DNA from: Spirochaetota bacterium
Lineage (GTDB): Bacteria; Spirochaetota; UBA12135; COTS27
Length of the DNA: 7,880 bases
Direction of reading: 5' to 3'
NCBI GenBank assembly: GCA_030621685.1
Contig: JAUXHF010000084.1
Location: 1-7,880, forward strand
Positions 1-5,313 of the stretch are shown here, piece by piece. The notes below the pieces were generated by a model. That model worked only from the letters and a program-made list of their open reading frames with translations, was not told the origin of the DNA and ran no database searches. The position numbers were made by a program, and so were the translations under genes. The stretch's first letter is position 1; each line of letters opens with the position of its first letter.

Positions 1-185
1 AACAACAGCAAATAACAGCCCTGGCCATAGAAAACTTCTCTATTTCCTACGGAGAGATGCTAGCCGTAGATAAGCTTTCGTTTTCCACCCAGAAAGGCAG
101 AATAGCCGCAATTAACTCGCCGGACACGAAAAACTGGGAAGCCAGAAAATATACTTTCTTAAACTAATTTTAAACCTCTTATTAA
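1..185 (+). pseudogene. Decayed partial copy of the 5' end of troB
   Basis: This stretch aligns with the start of the intact ATPase gene that follows it. Positions 21-113 match 235-327 at 88 of 93 bases by eye, and positions 1-18 match 202-220 with one base missing. The copy lacks a 12-base segment (gene 221-232) but carries a net 12 extra bases around 114-140, exactly where the Walker A motif should be, so GPNGAGKST is destroyed. The frame reads from the left edge through LAIENFSISYGEM and stops at TAA 165-167. After the stop, homology is still visible (gene taggcctcct against copy taaacctctt), with changes toward A/T. The copy begins about six bases inside the equivalent of the start codon, so its own ATG would lie just left of the window. 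It cannot encode a working ATPase; I read it as a tandem partial duplication in decay. Confidence 0.85.
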
Positions 186-193
186 CCTCTTAT
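172..193 (+). repeat. 11-bp tandem repeat just before troB
   Basis: Two near-identical units, AAACCTCTTAT and TAACCTCTTAT, abut and end two bases before the troB ATG. The first unit overlaps the right end of the decayed gene copy, so the second probably arose by local slippage. The segment contains no purine-rich ribosome-binding sequence, leaving troB without a recognisable Shine-Dalgarno site. Confidence 0.6.
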
Positions 194-195
194 AA

Positions 196-960
196 ATGAG
201 CAACAACAGCAAAATAACAGCAAACAACAGCGCCCTGGCCGTAGAAAACTTCTCTATTTCCTACGGAGAGATGCTAGCCGTAGATAAGCTTTCGTTTTCC
301 ATCGAGAAAGGCAAGATAGCCGCAATTGCCGGGCCCAATGGAGCCGGAAAGTCTACTTTCTTAAAAGGATTTTTAGGCCTCCTGCCAACATCTTCCATGC
401 AGTATAGCTCTGCCTCCATCTTAGGCCATAGCTTGCCCCTTTCAAAACATGCCAGGCTTAAAATTTCTTACCTTCCGCAAGAAAGCAGCCTAGATTGGCA
501 TTTCCCGCTAACTGTACTAGATTGCGCCCTTATGGGTAGTTATGCTAAACATGGCTGGCTAAAACCAATACGCAGAACTCAGAAACAAGCAACCCAGGCA
601 GCCCTAGAAAAACTTGGAATAGCCGATTTATCGAAAAGACCCATAAGCGACCTTTCTTTAGGGCAGCGGCAACGTCTGCTCTTGGCCCGCGCTCTCGTTC
701 AAAATGCCGAGGTTTACCTCATGGATGAACCCCTTAACTCTGTAGATGCAAAAACCGAACAAACTCTCGTTCAGATTTGGCATGAACTTCAGCAAGCAGG
801 AAAAACCATTGTTGTGGTTCATCATAACTTACAAACACTACCGCGTTATTTTGATTACACCGTTTTTATGAACAAACAGCTTATTGCAGCAGGAACTCCC
901 AAAGAAGCTGTGAGCGCTGAAAACTTGCGGCTGGCTTACGGTGTAGATTTCCTTCTTTAA
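196..960 (+). CDS. troB: Metal ABC transporter ATP-binding protein (TroB/ZnuC/MntB-like)
   Basis: Cytoplasmic ATPase subunit that would hydrolyse ATP to drive metal uptake through the TroC/TroD channel. The 254 residues are a normal length for a single-domain ABC ATPase of the manganese/zinc/iron chelate family. Visible motifs: Walker A GPNGAGKST (46-54), Q-loop Gln95 in SYLPQ, signature LSLGQ (153-157, with L for the usual G at position 3), Walker B VYLMDEP with catalytic Glu178, D-loop SVDA (182-185) and switch His209. The segment from Q95 on (ESSLDWHFPLTVLD) is typical of the ZnuC/TroB/MntB group. ATG 196 gives the complete fold; an internal ATG at 271 would remove the first beta strand. 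No Shine-Dalgarno sequence precedes it. Two permease genes follow on the same strand, 40 bases and more downstream, as expected for a tro/sit operon. The metal itself (Mn, Fe or Zn) cannot be read from this subunit. Confidence 0.93.
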   Translation: MSNNSKITANNSALAVENFSISYGEMLAVDKLSFSIEKGKIAAIAGPNGAGKSTFLKGFLGLLPTSSMQYSSASILGHSLPLSKHARLKISYLPQESSLDWHFPLTVLDCALMGSYAKHGWLKPIRRTQKQATQAALEKLGIADLSKRPISDLSLGQRQRLLLARALVQNAEVYLMDEPLNSVDAKTEQTLVQIWHELQQAGKTIVVVHHNLQTLPRYFDYTVFMNKQLIAAGTPKEAVSAENLRLAYGVDFLL

Positions 961-1000
961 ACTTCTCATGTAGCAGAAAATTATAAATTAATAATCCTAT

Positions 1001-2041
1001 ATGCAACTGGCTTTTTTAAGCGATTTTTTTTCCACAGGTAATCTTGTGTTATGGGGCTGCCTAGCCTTTGGGCTAAGCGCCGGTTTGTTAAGCCCCTTTG
1101 TGCTGCTACGAACCGAGAGTTTTTTTGCTGATGCCGTAGCCCATACCTCGCTTTTTGGCATTGCCTTTATGTTAGCCGTAGCCCCACTCCTGTTATTGCT
1201 TTTCGATTCTCTGCTATCGGCAGCCGGGCTTGACAGCAACGGATTAGAGCGAAACAATTTTCTTCGCTCGGTCTATTTAAGTTTCTTAGTGTTTGTTGGC
1301 GCCTTAGCCGCCGCCATCCTGGCGGCATGGAGCGTTTCAAAGCTGCGGCGATATACAAAACTGAAAAACGATGCCATCTTAGCTGTGGTGTTCTCTAGTT
1401 ATTTTGCCTTAGGGCTTATGATACTCAGTCGTATTATCCACACTCCCTTTTTTGAATATGCCAAAGCAGAACTACGCGCAGAATATAGTTTTGGCGCCTT
1501 AAGACGCTACCTGCTGGGCAACCCTGCCTCCATCAGCTTGGCAGAGCTTTTTTTTTTACTCCTCCTGATGATTTTTCTATGTGGCTACGTGGCCTTGTTT
1601 CGCCGAAAACTTGCCATTCTCTGTTTCGATGTAACCTTGGCAAAACTACTCGGCTTAAACACTCGTAGCCTAGATTTATGGTTCTCTCTTGTTCTCTGTA
1701 CGGCCGTAGCCGTTTCTCTGCCCTTTATGGGGGTTGTGTTGGTAAGTTGCATGTTTGTCGCTCCGGCGCTTGCCGCCAGAGTGCTTGTAAAACGCTTCAC
1801 TCCCCTTATTCTGCTTAGCTGTTTTTTCAGTCTTTTGGCTACGTTAGGTGGCAGCCTTATTGGCTCTACTTTTTCTCGCTTTAGTGAAGCCTCGGCTACT
1901 GCCTTGCTTATTTGCAGCCTTACTATACTGTTGTTATTGGCTTATAAAATAAAACAAGCTCTACGCTCAGGCCAGCAGCACCAGCGGCCAAAACAAAGCT
2001 ATCAAGGCAGCAAAAAAAACAGCAATTACTATGCCAGCTAG
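1001..2041 (+). CDS. troC: Metal ABC transporter permease (TroC-like, ABC-3 family)
   Basis: Inner-membrane permease of the ABC-3 family, predicted to form half of the metal channel with TroD. The 346 residues hold about eight hydrophobic segments (roughly 14-36, 44-66, 90-110, 124-143, 180-200, 224-262 with a break, 266-290, 298-316). Family hallmarks include ADAVAHTSLFGIA (43-55), the cytoplasmic KLRRYTKLKNDAIL stretch (114-127) and the ATPase-contacting AKLLGLNTRSLD (214-225). The C-terminus is a basic, polar tail after residue 318. It lies 40 bases after troB with no clear Shine-Dalgarno sequence. The coding sequence contains long T tracts, including T8 at 1024-1031 and T10 at 1548-1557, where slippage would frameshift the protein. 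The last 11 bases overlap the ATG of a degenerate troD 5' copy (ATGCCAGCTAG, 2031-2041), probably the ancestral troC/troD overlap. Confidence 0.9.
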   Translation: MQLAFLSDFFSTGNLVLWGCLAFGLSAGLLSPFVLLRTESFFADAVAHTSLFGIAFMLAVAPLLLLLFDSLLSAAGLDSNGLERNNFLRSVYLSFLVFVGALAAAILAAWSVSKLRRYTKLKNDAILAVVFSSYFALGLMILSRIIHTPFFEYAKAELRAEYSFGALRRYLLGNPASISLAELFFLLLLMIFLCGYVALFRRKLAILCFDVTLAKLLGLNTRSLDLWFSLVLCTAVAVSLPFMGVVLVSCMFVAPALAARVLVKRFTPLILLSCFFSLLATLGGSLIGSTFSRFSEASATALLICSLTILLLLAYKIKQALRSGQQHQRPKQSYQGSKKNSNYYAS

Positions 2042-2117
2042 TCTTCAAATAGCGCTCATCGCCATAACCGTAGCTTGCTTTCTTCAAAAAGGCGTTCGCT
2101 GGTTGCAGGTACGGTAA
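2031..2117 (+). pseudogene. Truncated copy A of the troD 5' end (28-codon ORF)
   Basis: Starting at ATG 2031, which overlaps the troC stop, the sequence matches the true troD start (2309 onward) almost base for base through MPASLQIALIAITVAC. It then jumps to the equivalent of troD KRRSLVADT with a 25-base deletion. In troD the deleted segment lies between two copies of CCTGC, so the deletion fits recombination or slippage between short direct repeats. The frame shifts and ends at TAA 2115-2117. This is likely the original troD start region, now a fragment. The 28-residue peptide could still be translated by coupling to troC, but I see no reason to assign it a function. Confidence 0.75.
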
Positions 2118-2120
2118 TCC

Positions 2121-2308
2121 ATCAAGGCAACAAAAAAAAACAGCAATTACTATGCCAGCTAACATCCCAGCTAGTCTTATTCCAGCTAATATTCCAGCTA
2201 GTCTTATTCCAGCTAGTCTTATTCCAGCTAATATTCCAGCTAGTCCTCAAATAGCGCTCATCGCCATAACCGTAGCTTGCAACGGCGCGCTAAAACAGCA
2301 ATTATATT
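2121..2308 (+). repeat. Second duplicated troC-end/troD-start block
   Basis: Bases 2121-2160 repeat the end of troC (2001-2040: ATCAAGGCAGC, an A tract, AACAGCAATTACTATG), with the A tract grown from 8 to 9. After a minisatellite insertion, 2248-2291 again match troD codons 6-20 (CAAATAGCGCTCATC through AACGGCGCGCT). Then AAACAGCAATTA recurs directly before the working troD ATG. Together with 2001-2117 this makes three serial versions of the same junction, at 2031, 2152 and 2309. The block fills almost the whole gap between the troC stop and troD; no terminator or promoter is evident in it. Confidence 0.8.
2152..2247 (+). repeat. 12/15-bp minisatellite derived from troD codons 1-5
   Basis: Seven units follow one another: ATGCCAGCTAAC, ATCCCAGCTAGTCTT, ATTCCAGCTAAT, ATTCCAGCTAGTCTT twice, ATTCCAGCTAAT and ATTCCAGCTAGTCCT. 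Units are 12 or 15 bases, always whole codons, and read as (I/M)PAN or IPASL peptides. The unit is recognisably the first 15 bases of the troD copy (ATGCCAGCTAGTCTT). The mixture of unit lengths suggests repeated unequal exchange or slippage. Confidence 0.85.
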
Positions 2309-2319
2309 ATGTCAGCTAG
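2152..2319 (+). pseudogene. Small repeat-derived ORF ending over the troD start (55 codons)
   Basis: An uninterrupted frame runs from ATG 2152 through the minisatellite (PANIPASL-type repeats) and a troD-derived stretch (QIALIAITVACNGAL). It stops at TAG 2317-2319, inside the first codons of the true troD. The 11-base overlap ATGTCAGCTAG has the same geometry as the overlap of the troC stop with ATG 2031. No Shine-Dalgarno sequence is visible. It is best treated as a decayed troD fragment. Because repeat indels are in whole codons and the stop/start overlap is retained, it may serve to keep ribosomes flowing from troC to troD. The predicted peptide has no independent family I recognise. Confidence 0.55.
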
Positions 2320-3166
2320 TCTTCAAATAGCGCTCATCGCCATAACCGTAGCCTGCAACGGCGCGCTTATTGGCAGCCTGCTTTTTTTAAAAAGGCGTTC
2401 GCTGGTTGCCGATACGGTAGCACACTCGGTGCTACTCGGGTTTGTCTTAGGTTTTTTTATAACGCAAAGTCTTAATTCCCCATGGCTGCTTCTTAGTGCC
2501 TCGTTAAGTGGGTTGCTTTGTCTTGCCGCTAGTGAGTATTTTTCTAGCCTTGCCTTCGTAAAAATAGATGCCGCTCAGGTATTGTTGCTCTCTTTTTTTT
2601 TCGCTTTAGCACTGGCCGCTATAAACCTGTTTGGCGAAAAAGTACATTTAGATAGCGATGCTGTTATGCTTGGCGAATTAGCCTTTGCTCCGTTTCAGCG
2701 TATTTCATTTTCTTTCTTTGGGCTGTATGCTGTATCCTTGCCGAAGGCTCTTTTTATTGGGCTTAGTGTACTCTTCCTCAATATTCTGTTTATAGCTCTG
2801 CTTTATAAACAGCTCGTATCGGTATTGTTCGATACAGTCTTTGCCGTGCAGGCAGGGCTGTCTCCTAGGGTTTTTCAGTATGCACTTGTTTTTTTAGCCA
2901 CCTTAACAGCCATTAGCGCCTTTGATGCGGTAGGCACGCTGCTGGCTCTAAGTTTCTTTGCTGTGCCGCCGGCAACGGCGTTTTTCTTTGCTCGTAGCTT
3001 GAAGAGTCTGCTGATACTGGCTACGCTATTTGCCGTATTTTCTAGCATGGCTGGCTACGGCCTTGCTGCCCTTGGTGATTTTTCCATAGCCGGCTCCATT
3101 GGCAGCGCCATGGGATTACTCTTTGTTTTCACGCTTCTAAGTAGCAGAATTCTAAAAAAACTCTAA
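2309..3166 (+). CDS. troD: Metal ABC transporter permease (TroD-like, ABC-3 family)
   Basis: Second inner-membrane permease of the metal importer, pairing with TroC and energised by TroB. The 285 residues are a usual family length, with about eight hydrophobic segments (roughly 5-27, 34-52, 58-75, 87-107, 133-166 with a break, 190-213, 215-249, 262-280). Diagnostic pieces: SLVADTVAHSVLLGF (31-45), HLDSDAVMLGELAFAPF (113-129, typical of TroD/MntD), the ATPase-facing FDTVFAVQAGLSPRVFQYAL (174-193) and GTLLALSFFAVPPATA (209-224). ATG 2309 is chosen because it gives the full first helix. Two upstream ATGs in the same sequence context (2031, 2152) open only fragments. There is no Shine-Dalgarno sequence, and the start overlaps the stop of a small upstream ORF, so coupled translation is plausible. 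T9 at 2593-2601 and T7 followed by A5 near 2385-2396 are slippage-prone. The gene converges on the regulator gene with 36 bases between stops. Confidence 0.92.
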   Translation: MSASLQIALIAITVACNGALIGSLLFLKRRSLVADTVAHSVLLGFVLGFFITQSLNSPWLLLSASLSGLLCLAASEYFSSLAFVKIDAAQVLLLSFFFALALAAINLFGEKVHLDSDAVMLGELAFAPFQRISFSFFGLYAVSLPKALFIGLSVLFLNILFIALLYKQLVSVLFDTVFAVQAGLSPRVFQYALVFLATLTAISAFDAVGTLLALSFFAVPPATAFFFARSLKSLLILATLFAVFSSMAGYGLAALGDFSIAGSIGSAMGLLFVFTLLSSRILKKL

Positions 3167-3169
3167 CCG

Positions 3170-3188
3170 ATGCCATGCCATGCCATGC
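3170..3188 (+). repeat. ATGCC tandem repeat between convergent stops
   Basis: Three full ATGCC units plus ATGC lie in the 36-base gap between the troD stop and the regulator stop. They run directly into the 8-base palindrome CAAGCTTG (3188-3195), followed by TTTT. The palindrome plus T run could act as a weak terminator for the + strand, but the stem is too short to be convincing. Confidence 0.6.
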
Positions 3189-3202
3189 AAGCTTGTTTTC
3201 TC

Positions 3203-3940
3203 TTAAGCAAGATTTTCGCTTTCTTCCTCGTTCTTCGTAACAAGCATGATGTTGGCTGTTTTCTCTGAAACAAAAACGGCTTGCCCCTTATCTGTTTGCA
3301 CATGATACGAAGAATCAAAATTGTTATAGCCCAGCATTTTAATATCCTTGCCAATGGTAAGCTCTGTTTGTTTAAGGTAAAAAAGCAGCGATTTGTTCGT
3401 TTCTACAATCCGCGCAATACTGGCCACCTCGCCTGTTTTCAGCTTACTAAGCTTAATAAGGTTAGCCTCGCTTTGCATGTTTCCTAGCACATCGGGAATA
3501 GGATCTCCGTGGGGGTCATTTTTAGGATATCCTAAAAAGGCTTCTAGTTTTGCCGTGAGTTCATCAGAGCTAACATGTTCAAGTTTTTCAGCTAACTCAT
3601 GAAGCTCGCCCCAATCAAAGCCTAGTTTCTCATAGAGAAAACTCTCCCATAAACGATGTCTCCGAATCAATTTCAAAGCCAAAACACTGCCCGTATCGCT
3701 AAGTTTCACACCTTTATGTGCTTGATAACTCAACAGATTTTGACCTGATAATTTCGATAGCATACTGTACACAGCAGAGCTTTTCAGCCGCATTTTCTTA
3801 GTTAGCTGGCTAACCGTAATTTCTCTGCCCTCATTTTCATAAGCAAGCTGATAAATTACTTTTATGTAATCTTCCACTGTATCGCTGGCTTTTTGTTTCA
3901 TCTCTTTCATCTCTCGCGCCTCTCTTTCTTTTTTTTCCAT
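3203..3940 (-). CDS. troR: DtxR/MntR/TroR-family metal-dependent transcriptional regulator
   Basis: Cytoplasmic metalloregulator that probably represses the adjacent metal importer when its metal is plentiful. Starting from ATG 3940 (245 aa), an N-terminal winged helix (about 18-80, DTVEDYIKVIYQL to KLSDTG) is followed by the metal-binding/dimerisation helices (about 88-155) and a C-terminal FeoA/SH3-like domain (about 170-240). By alignment from memory with MntR and DtxR, Asp24 sits where MntR has Asp8 (DtxR Met10) and Glu118 where MntR has Glu99 (DtxR Cys102). His95, Glu99, His114, Glu121 and His122 are also retained, while MntR Glu11 is replaced by Lys27. That is closer to the manganese-type pattern. 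The frame is open to a TTG at 3982, but I choose ATG 3940: it has GGGAAAGG five bases upstream, and a good promoter lies within the would-be extension. The C-terminal domain makes it longer than the short TroR of Treponema pallidum. Confidence 0.88.
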   Translation of the reverse strand: MEKKEREAREMKEMKQKASDTVEDYIKVIYQLAYENEGREITVSQLTKKMRLKSSAVYSMLSKLSGQNLLSYQAHKGVKLSDTGSVLALKLIRRHRLWESFLYEKLGFDWGELHELAEKLEHVSSDELTAKLEAFLGYPKNDPHGDPIPDVLGNMQSEANLIKLSKLKTGEVASIARIVETNKSLLFYLKQTELTIGKDIKMLGYNNFDSSYHVQTDKGQAVFVSEKTANIMLVTKNEEESENLA

Positions 3941-3962
3941 AGCAGCCTTTCCCTTTTCTTGT

Positions 3963-3990
3963 ATAATAAAGTATTCTATCAATTATTCAA
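3963..3990 (-). promoter_or_regulatory. Predicted sigma70-type promoter of the troR-like gene
   Basis: On the minus strand, TTGAAT (+ strand 3985-3990) and TATTAT (3963-3968) are separated by 16 bases. This predicts transcription beginning near 3956, about 16 bases before the chosen ATG and downstream of the alternative TTG at 3982. The agreement supports the shorter start. Confidence 0.55.
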
Positions 3991-4085
3991 GCAAAGTCTT
4001 GGCTTGGCTTAGCTTTTTGAAGTTTTAAAAAACGAACGTAAGCTAACTTAAGCTAACGTAGGCTTGCTAATTTAAGGACTTAAGA

Positions 4086-4106
4086 GTATAGTTATAATAA
4101 CTATAC
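4086..4106. promoter_or_regulatory. 21-bp perfect palindrome, candidate operator
   Basis: The half-site GTATAGTTAT is mirrored exactly around a single central A, giving ten perfect base pairs. It contains TATAAT (4093-4098), a perfect -10 consensus, and is flanked by CTTAAG on both sides (4079-4084, 4111-4116). Its size and symmetry suit a homodimeric repressor of the DtxR/MntR type, and it lies about 100 bases upstream of the troR promoter. The bound protein is not known, and it could equally serve a regulator of the sugar genes. Confidence 0.45.
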
Positions 4107-4148
4107 AAAACTTAAGAATATTCTCAAAATTCAAACTTATGCGAGCAT

Positions 4149-4192
4149 TTTTAGTTTAATTTTAGCTTAATTTTAGCTTAATTTTAGTTTAA
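4149..4192 (+). repeat. Four 11-bp units with phased T tracts
   Basis: The units TTTTAGTTTAA, TTTTAGCTTAA, TTTTAGCTTAA and TTTTAGTTTAA lie head to tail. T tracts repeated at 11 bp are close to one helical turn, an arrangement known to cause intrinsic DNA bending. The array is about 55-100 bases upstream of the candidate sugar-operon promoter. Confidence 0.75.
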
Positions 4193-4246
4193 ATTACTCA
4201 GAGCTTCCAAAAGCTCAAAAAATTAAAAAAAATACCTAGATTAATT

Positions 4247-4274
4247 TTGTAAGCATGCTTACTTTATGTAATAT
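4247..4274 (+). promoter_or_regulatory. Candidate promoter of the sugar ABC operon with embedded palindrome
   Basis: TTGTAA (4247-4252) and TAATAT (4269-4274) are 16 bases apart. The perfect 14-base palindrome GTAAGCATGCTTAC (4249-4262) overlaps the -35 element and spacer, where a bound repressor would block polymerase. Another possible -10 is TATAAA at 4283-4288 or 4295-4300, without a convincing -35. The 5' leader would be about 80 bases. Confidence 0.35.
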
Positions 4275-4362
4275 TTTTATTATATAAAGCCTGCTATAAA
4301 ATGATGTTTAGAAAACACTTTTATAACAATATTATAAAACCAACACTTGGAGAACATTCAAT

Positions 4363-5313
4363 ATGACAATCAAAAAAATTACACGCATACTTACAGCTAT
4401 CTTTTTAGCAAGTATTTTTTGCTTAAGCTTTGCTAATGCGGCGATGAAAATAATATACGTAGTTCACGGATCTGCGGATGACCCATTTTGGGGAATTGTA
4501 AAAAACGCCGTAAACCAAGCCGATAAAGATTTTCGGCGTGCTCCAGACAGAGCAAGAGTTTACTTTAGATCGCCCTCTACGTATGATATGGTAGAAATGG
4601 CGAGGCTTATCGATCAGGCTGTGGCAGAAAAACCAGACGGGCTAGCTGTTTCTATTCCCGATGCCAATGCGCTTGGCCCATCCATTCGCCGTGCTGTACG
4701 CTCTGGCATTCCAGTAGTCTCACTGAACTCCGGCTCGGATGTATTTCGAGAGCTTGGCGTTTCTGTGCATGTTGGACAAACTGAATATGAAGCTGGCCTG
4801 GGCGGCGGAACAAGAATGAAATCGCTTGGTGCCAAAAAAGCTATCATCTTAAACCATGAGGTGGGAAACGTTGCCCTTGACCTGCGCGCTGAAGGCTTCA
4901 CTAAAAATTTCGGTGACGCCGAAGTCATTGCTGTTAGTAAAGACCCTAGCGAGATTAAATCCATTGTTACGGCCAGACTTCGCCGAGATAGTTCTATTGA
5001 TGCTGTTTTCGCCCTTGGCCCGCTTAGCGGCGAACCAGCCCTTACTGCTGTTGAGAGCCTTGGAAAAGTTAATTCTATTAAAGTAGCTTCTTTCGACCTT
5101 TCGCCGCGCCTGCTTAGCGCTGTTAAAAATGGCAAGGTTTCTTTTTTGATTGATCAACAACCCTACCTACAAGGCTACCTTCCGGCTGTTTTCCTTGTTC
5201 AGCTAAAACGCTACGCTACTATTCCTTCGGGCGTTGTGCTTACTGGCCCTGGCTTTGTAACTCCCAAAAATGCTGATAAAGTCATTAACCTTTCAAAGAA
5301 AGGTTATCGATGA
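4363..5313 (+). CDS. Sugar ABC transporter periplasmic substrate-binding protein
   Basis: Periplasmic receptor that would capture a simple sugar or related compound and deliver it to the permease encoded next. A signal peptide covers residues 1-26: KK/R residues, a hydrophobic core ILTAIFLASIFCLSF, then ANA cut before Ala27. Cys20 is not in a normal lipobox, so it appears soluble rather than a lipoprotein. The mature part has the periplasmic-binding-protein type 1 pattern (Peripla_BP_4 group): YVVHGSADDPFWGIVKNAV at the N-terminus, then SIPDANALGPSIRRAVRSGIP, an LRAEGF arginine segment typical of the ligand site, VASFDLSP, and IDQQPYLQGY near the C-terminus. The length of 316 aa is typical. 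A GGAG at 4349-4352 sits 10 bases before the ATG. It heads a binding protein, permease, ATPase order like frcBCA of rhizobia, but the actual sugar cannot be told. Confidence 0.9.
   Translation: MTIKKITRILTAIFLASIFCLSFANAAMKIIYVVHGSADDPFWGIVKNAVNQADKDFRRAPDRARVYFRSPSTYDMVEMARLIDQAVAEKPDGLAVSIPDANALGPSIRRAVRSGIPVVSLNSGSDVFRELGVSVHVGQTEYEAGLGGGTRMKSLGAKKAIILNHEVGNVALDLRAEGFTKNFGDAEVIAVSKDPSEIKSIVTARLRRDSSIDAVFALGPLSGEPALTAVESLGKVNSIKVASFDLSPRLLSAVKNGKVSFLIDQQPYLQGYLPAVFLVQLKRYATIPSGVVLTGPGFVTPKNADKVINLSKKGYR

Larger units (their letters stand above)
3991..4246. other. AT-rich dyad-rich intergenic region, no gene seen
   Basis: This is most of the divergent gap between the regulator and the sugar-uptake genes. 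I find no coding frame or RNA gene. It holds a 10-bp-spaced direct repeat TAAGCTAAC (4039-4047, 4049-4057), a 21-base perfect palindrome, the 10-base palindrome AGAATATTCT (4115-4124), a four-unit 11-bp T-tract array and a small hairpin GAGCTT-CCAA-AAGCTC (4201-4216). Confidence 0.6.

Noticed and set aside
2152..2247. Minisatellite as iterons of a replication origin
   Set aside because: The units derive from troD codons, and there is no dnaA, DnaA box cluster or rep gene nearby.
1..2308. Silent cassettes for antigenic variation by gene conversion
   Set aside because: The copies correspond to conserved ends of cytoplasmic or inner-membrane transport proteins, are frameshifted or truncated, and would give no surface diversity.
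2031..2308. Insertion sequence or transposon remnant between troC and troD
   Set aside because: There are no transposase codons or terminal inverted repeats; nearly all of the sequence is explained as copies of the troC end and troD start.
3188..3199. Bidirectional terminator between the convergent genes
   Set aside because: CAAGCTTG with only TTTT after it is too short a stem to claim as a terminator.
3941..3982. N-terminal extension of the regulator from TTG 3982
   Set aside because: No ribosome site precedes the TTG, and the best promoter predicts transcription starting near 3956, downstream of it.
4405..4425. Lipoprotein signal around Cys20 of the binding protein
   Set aside because: The residues before the Cys (S-I-F) do not fit a lipobox, while ANA before Ala27 is a good signal peptidase I site.
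4614..5135. 173-codon open frame on the minus strand
   Set aside because: It lies wholly opposite the well-supported binding-protein gene, and its Ser/Thr/Pro/Ala-rich product matches no family I recognise.
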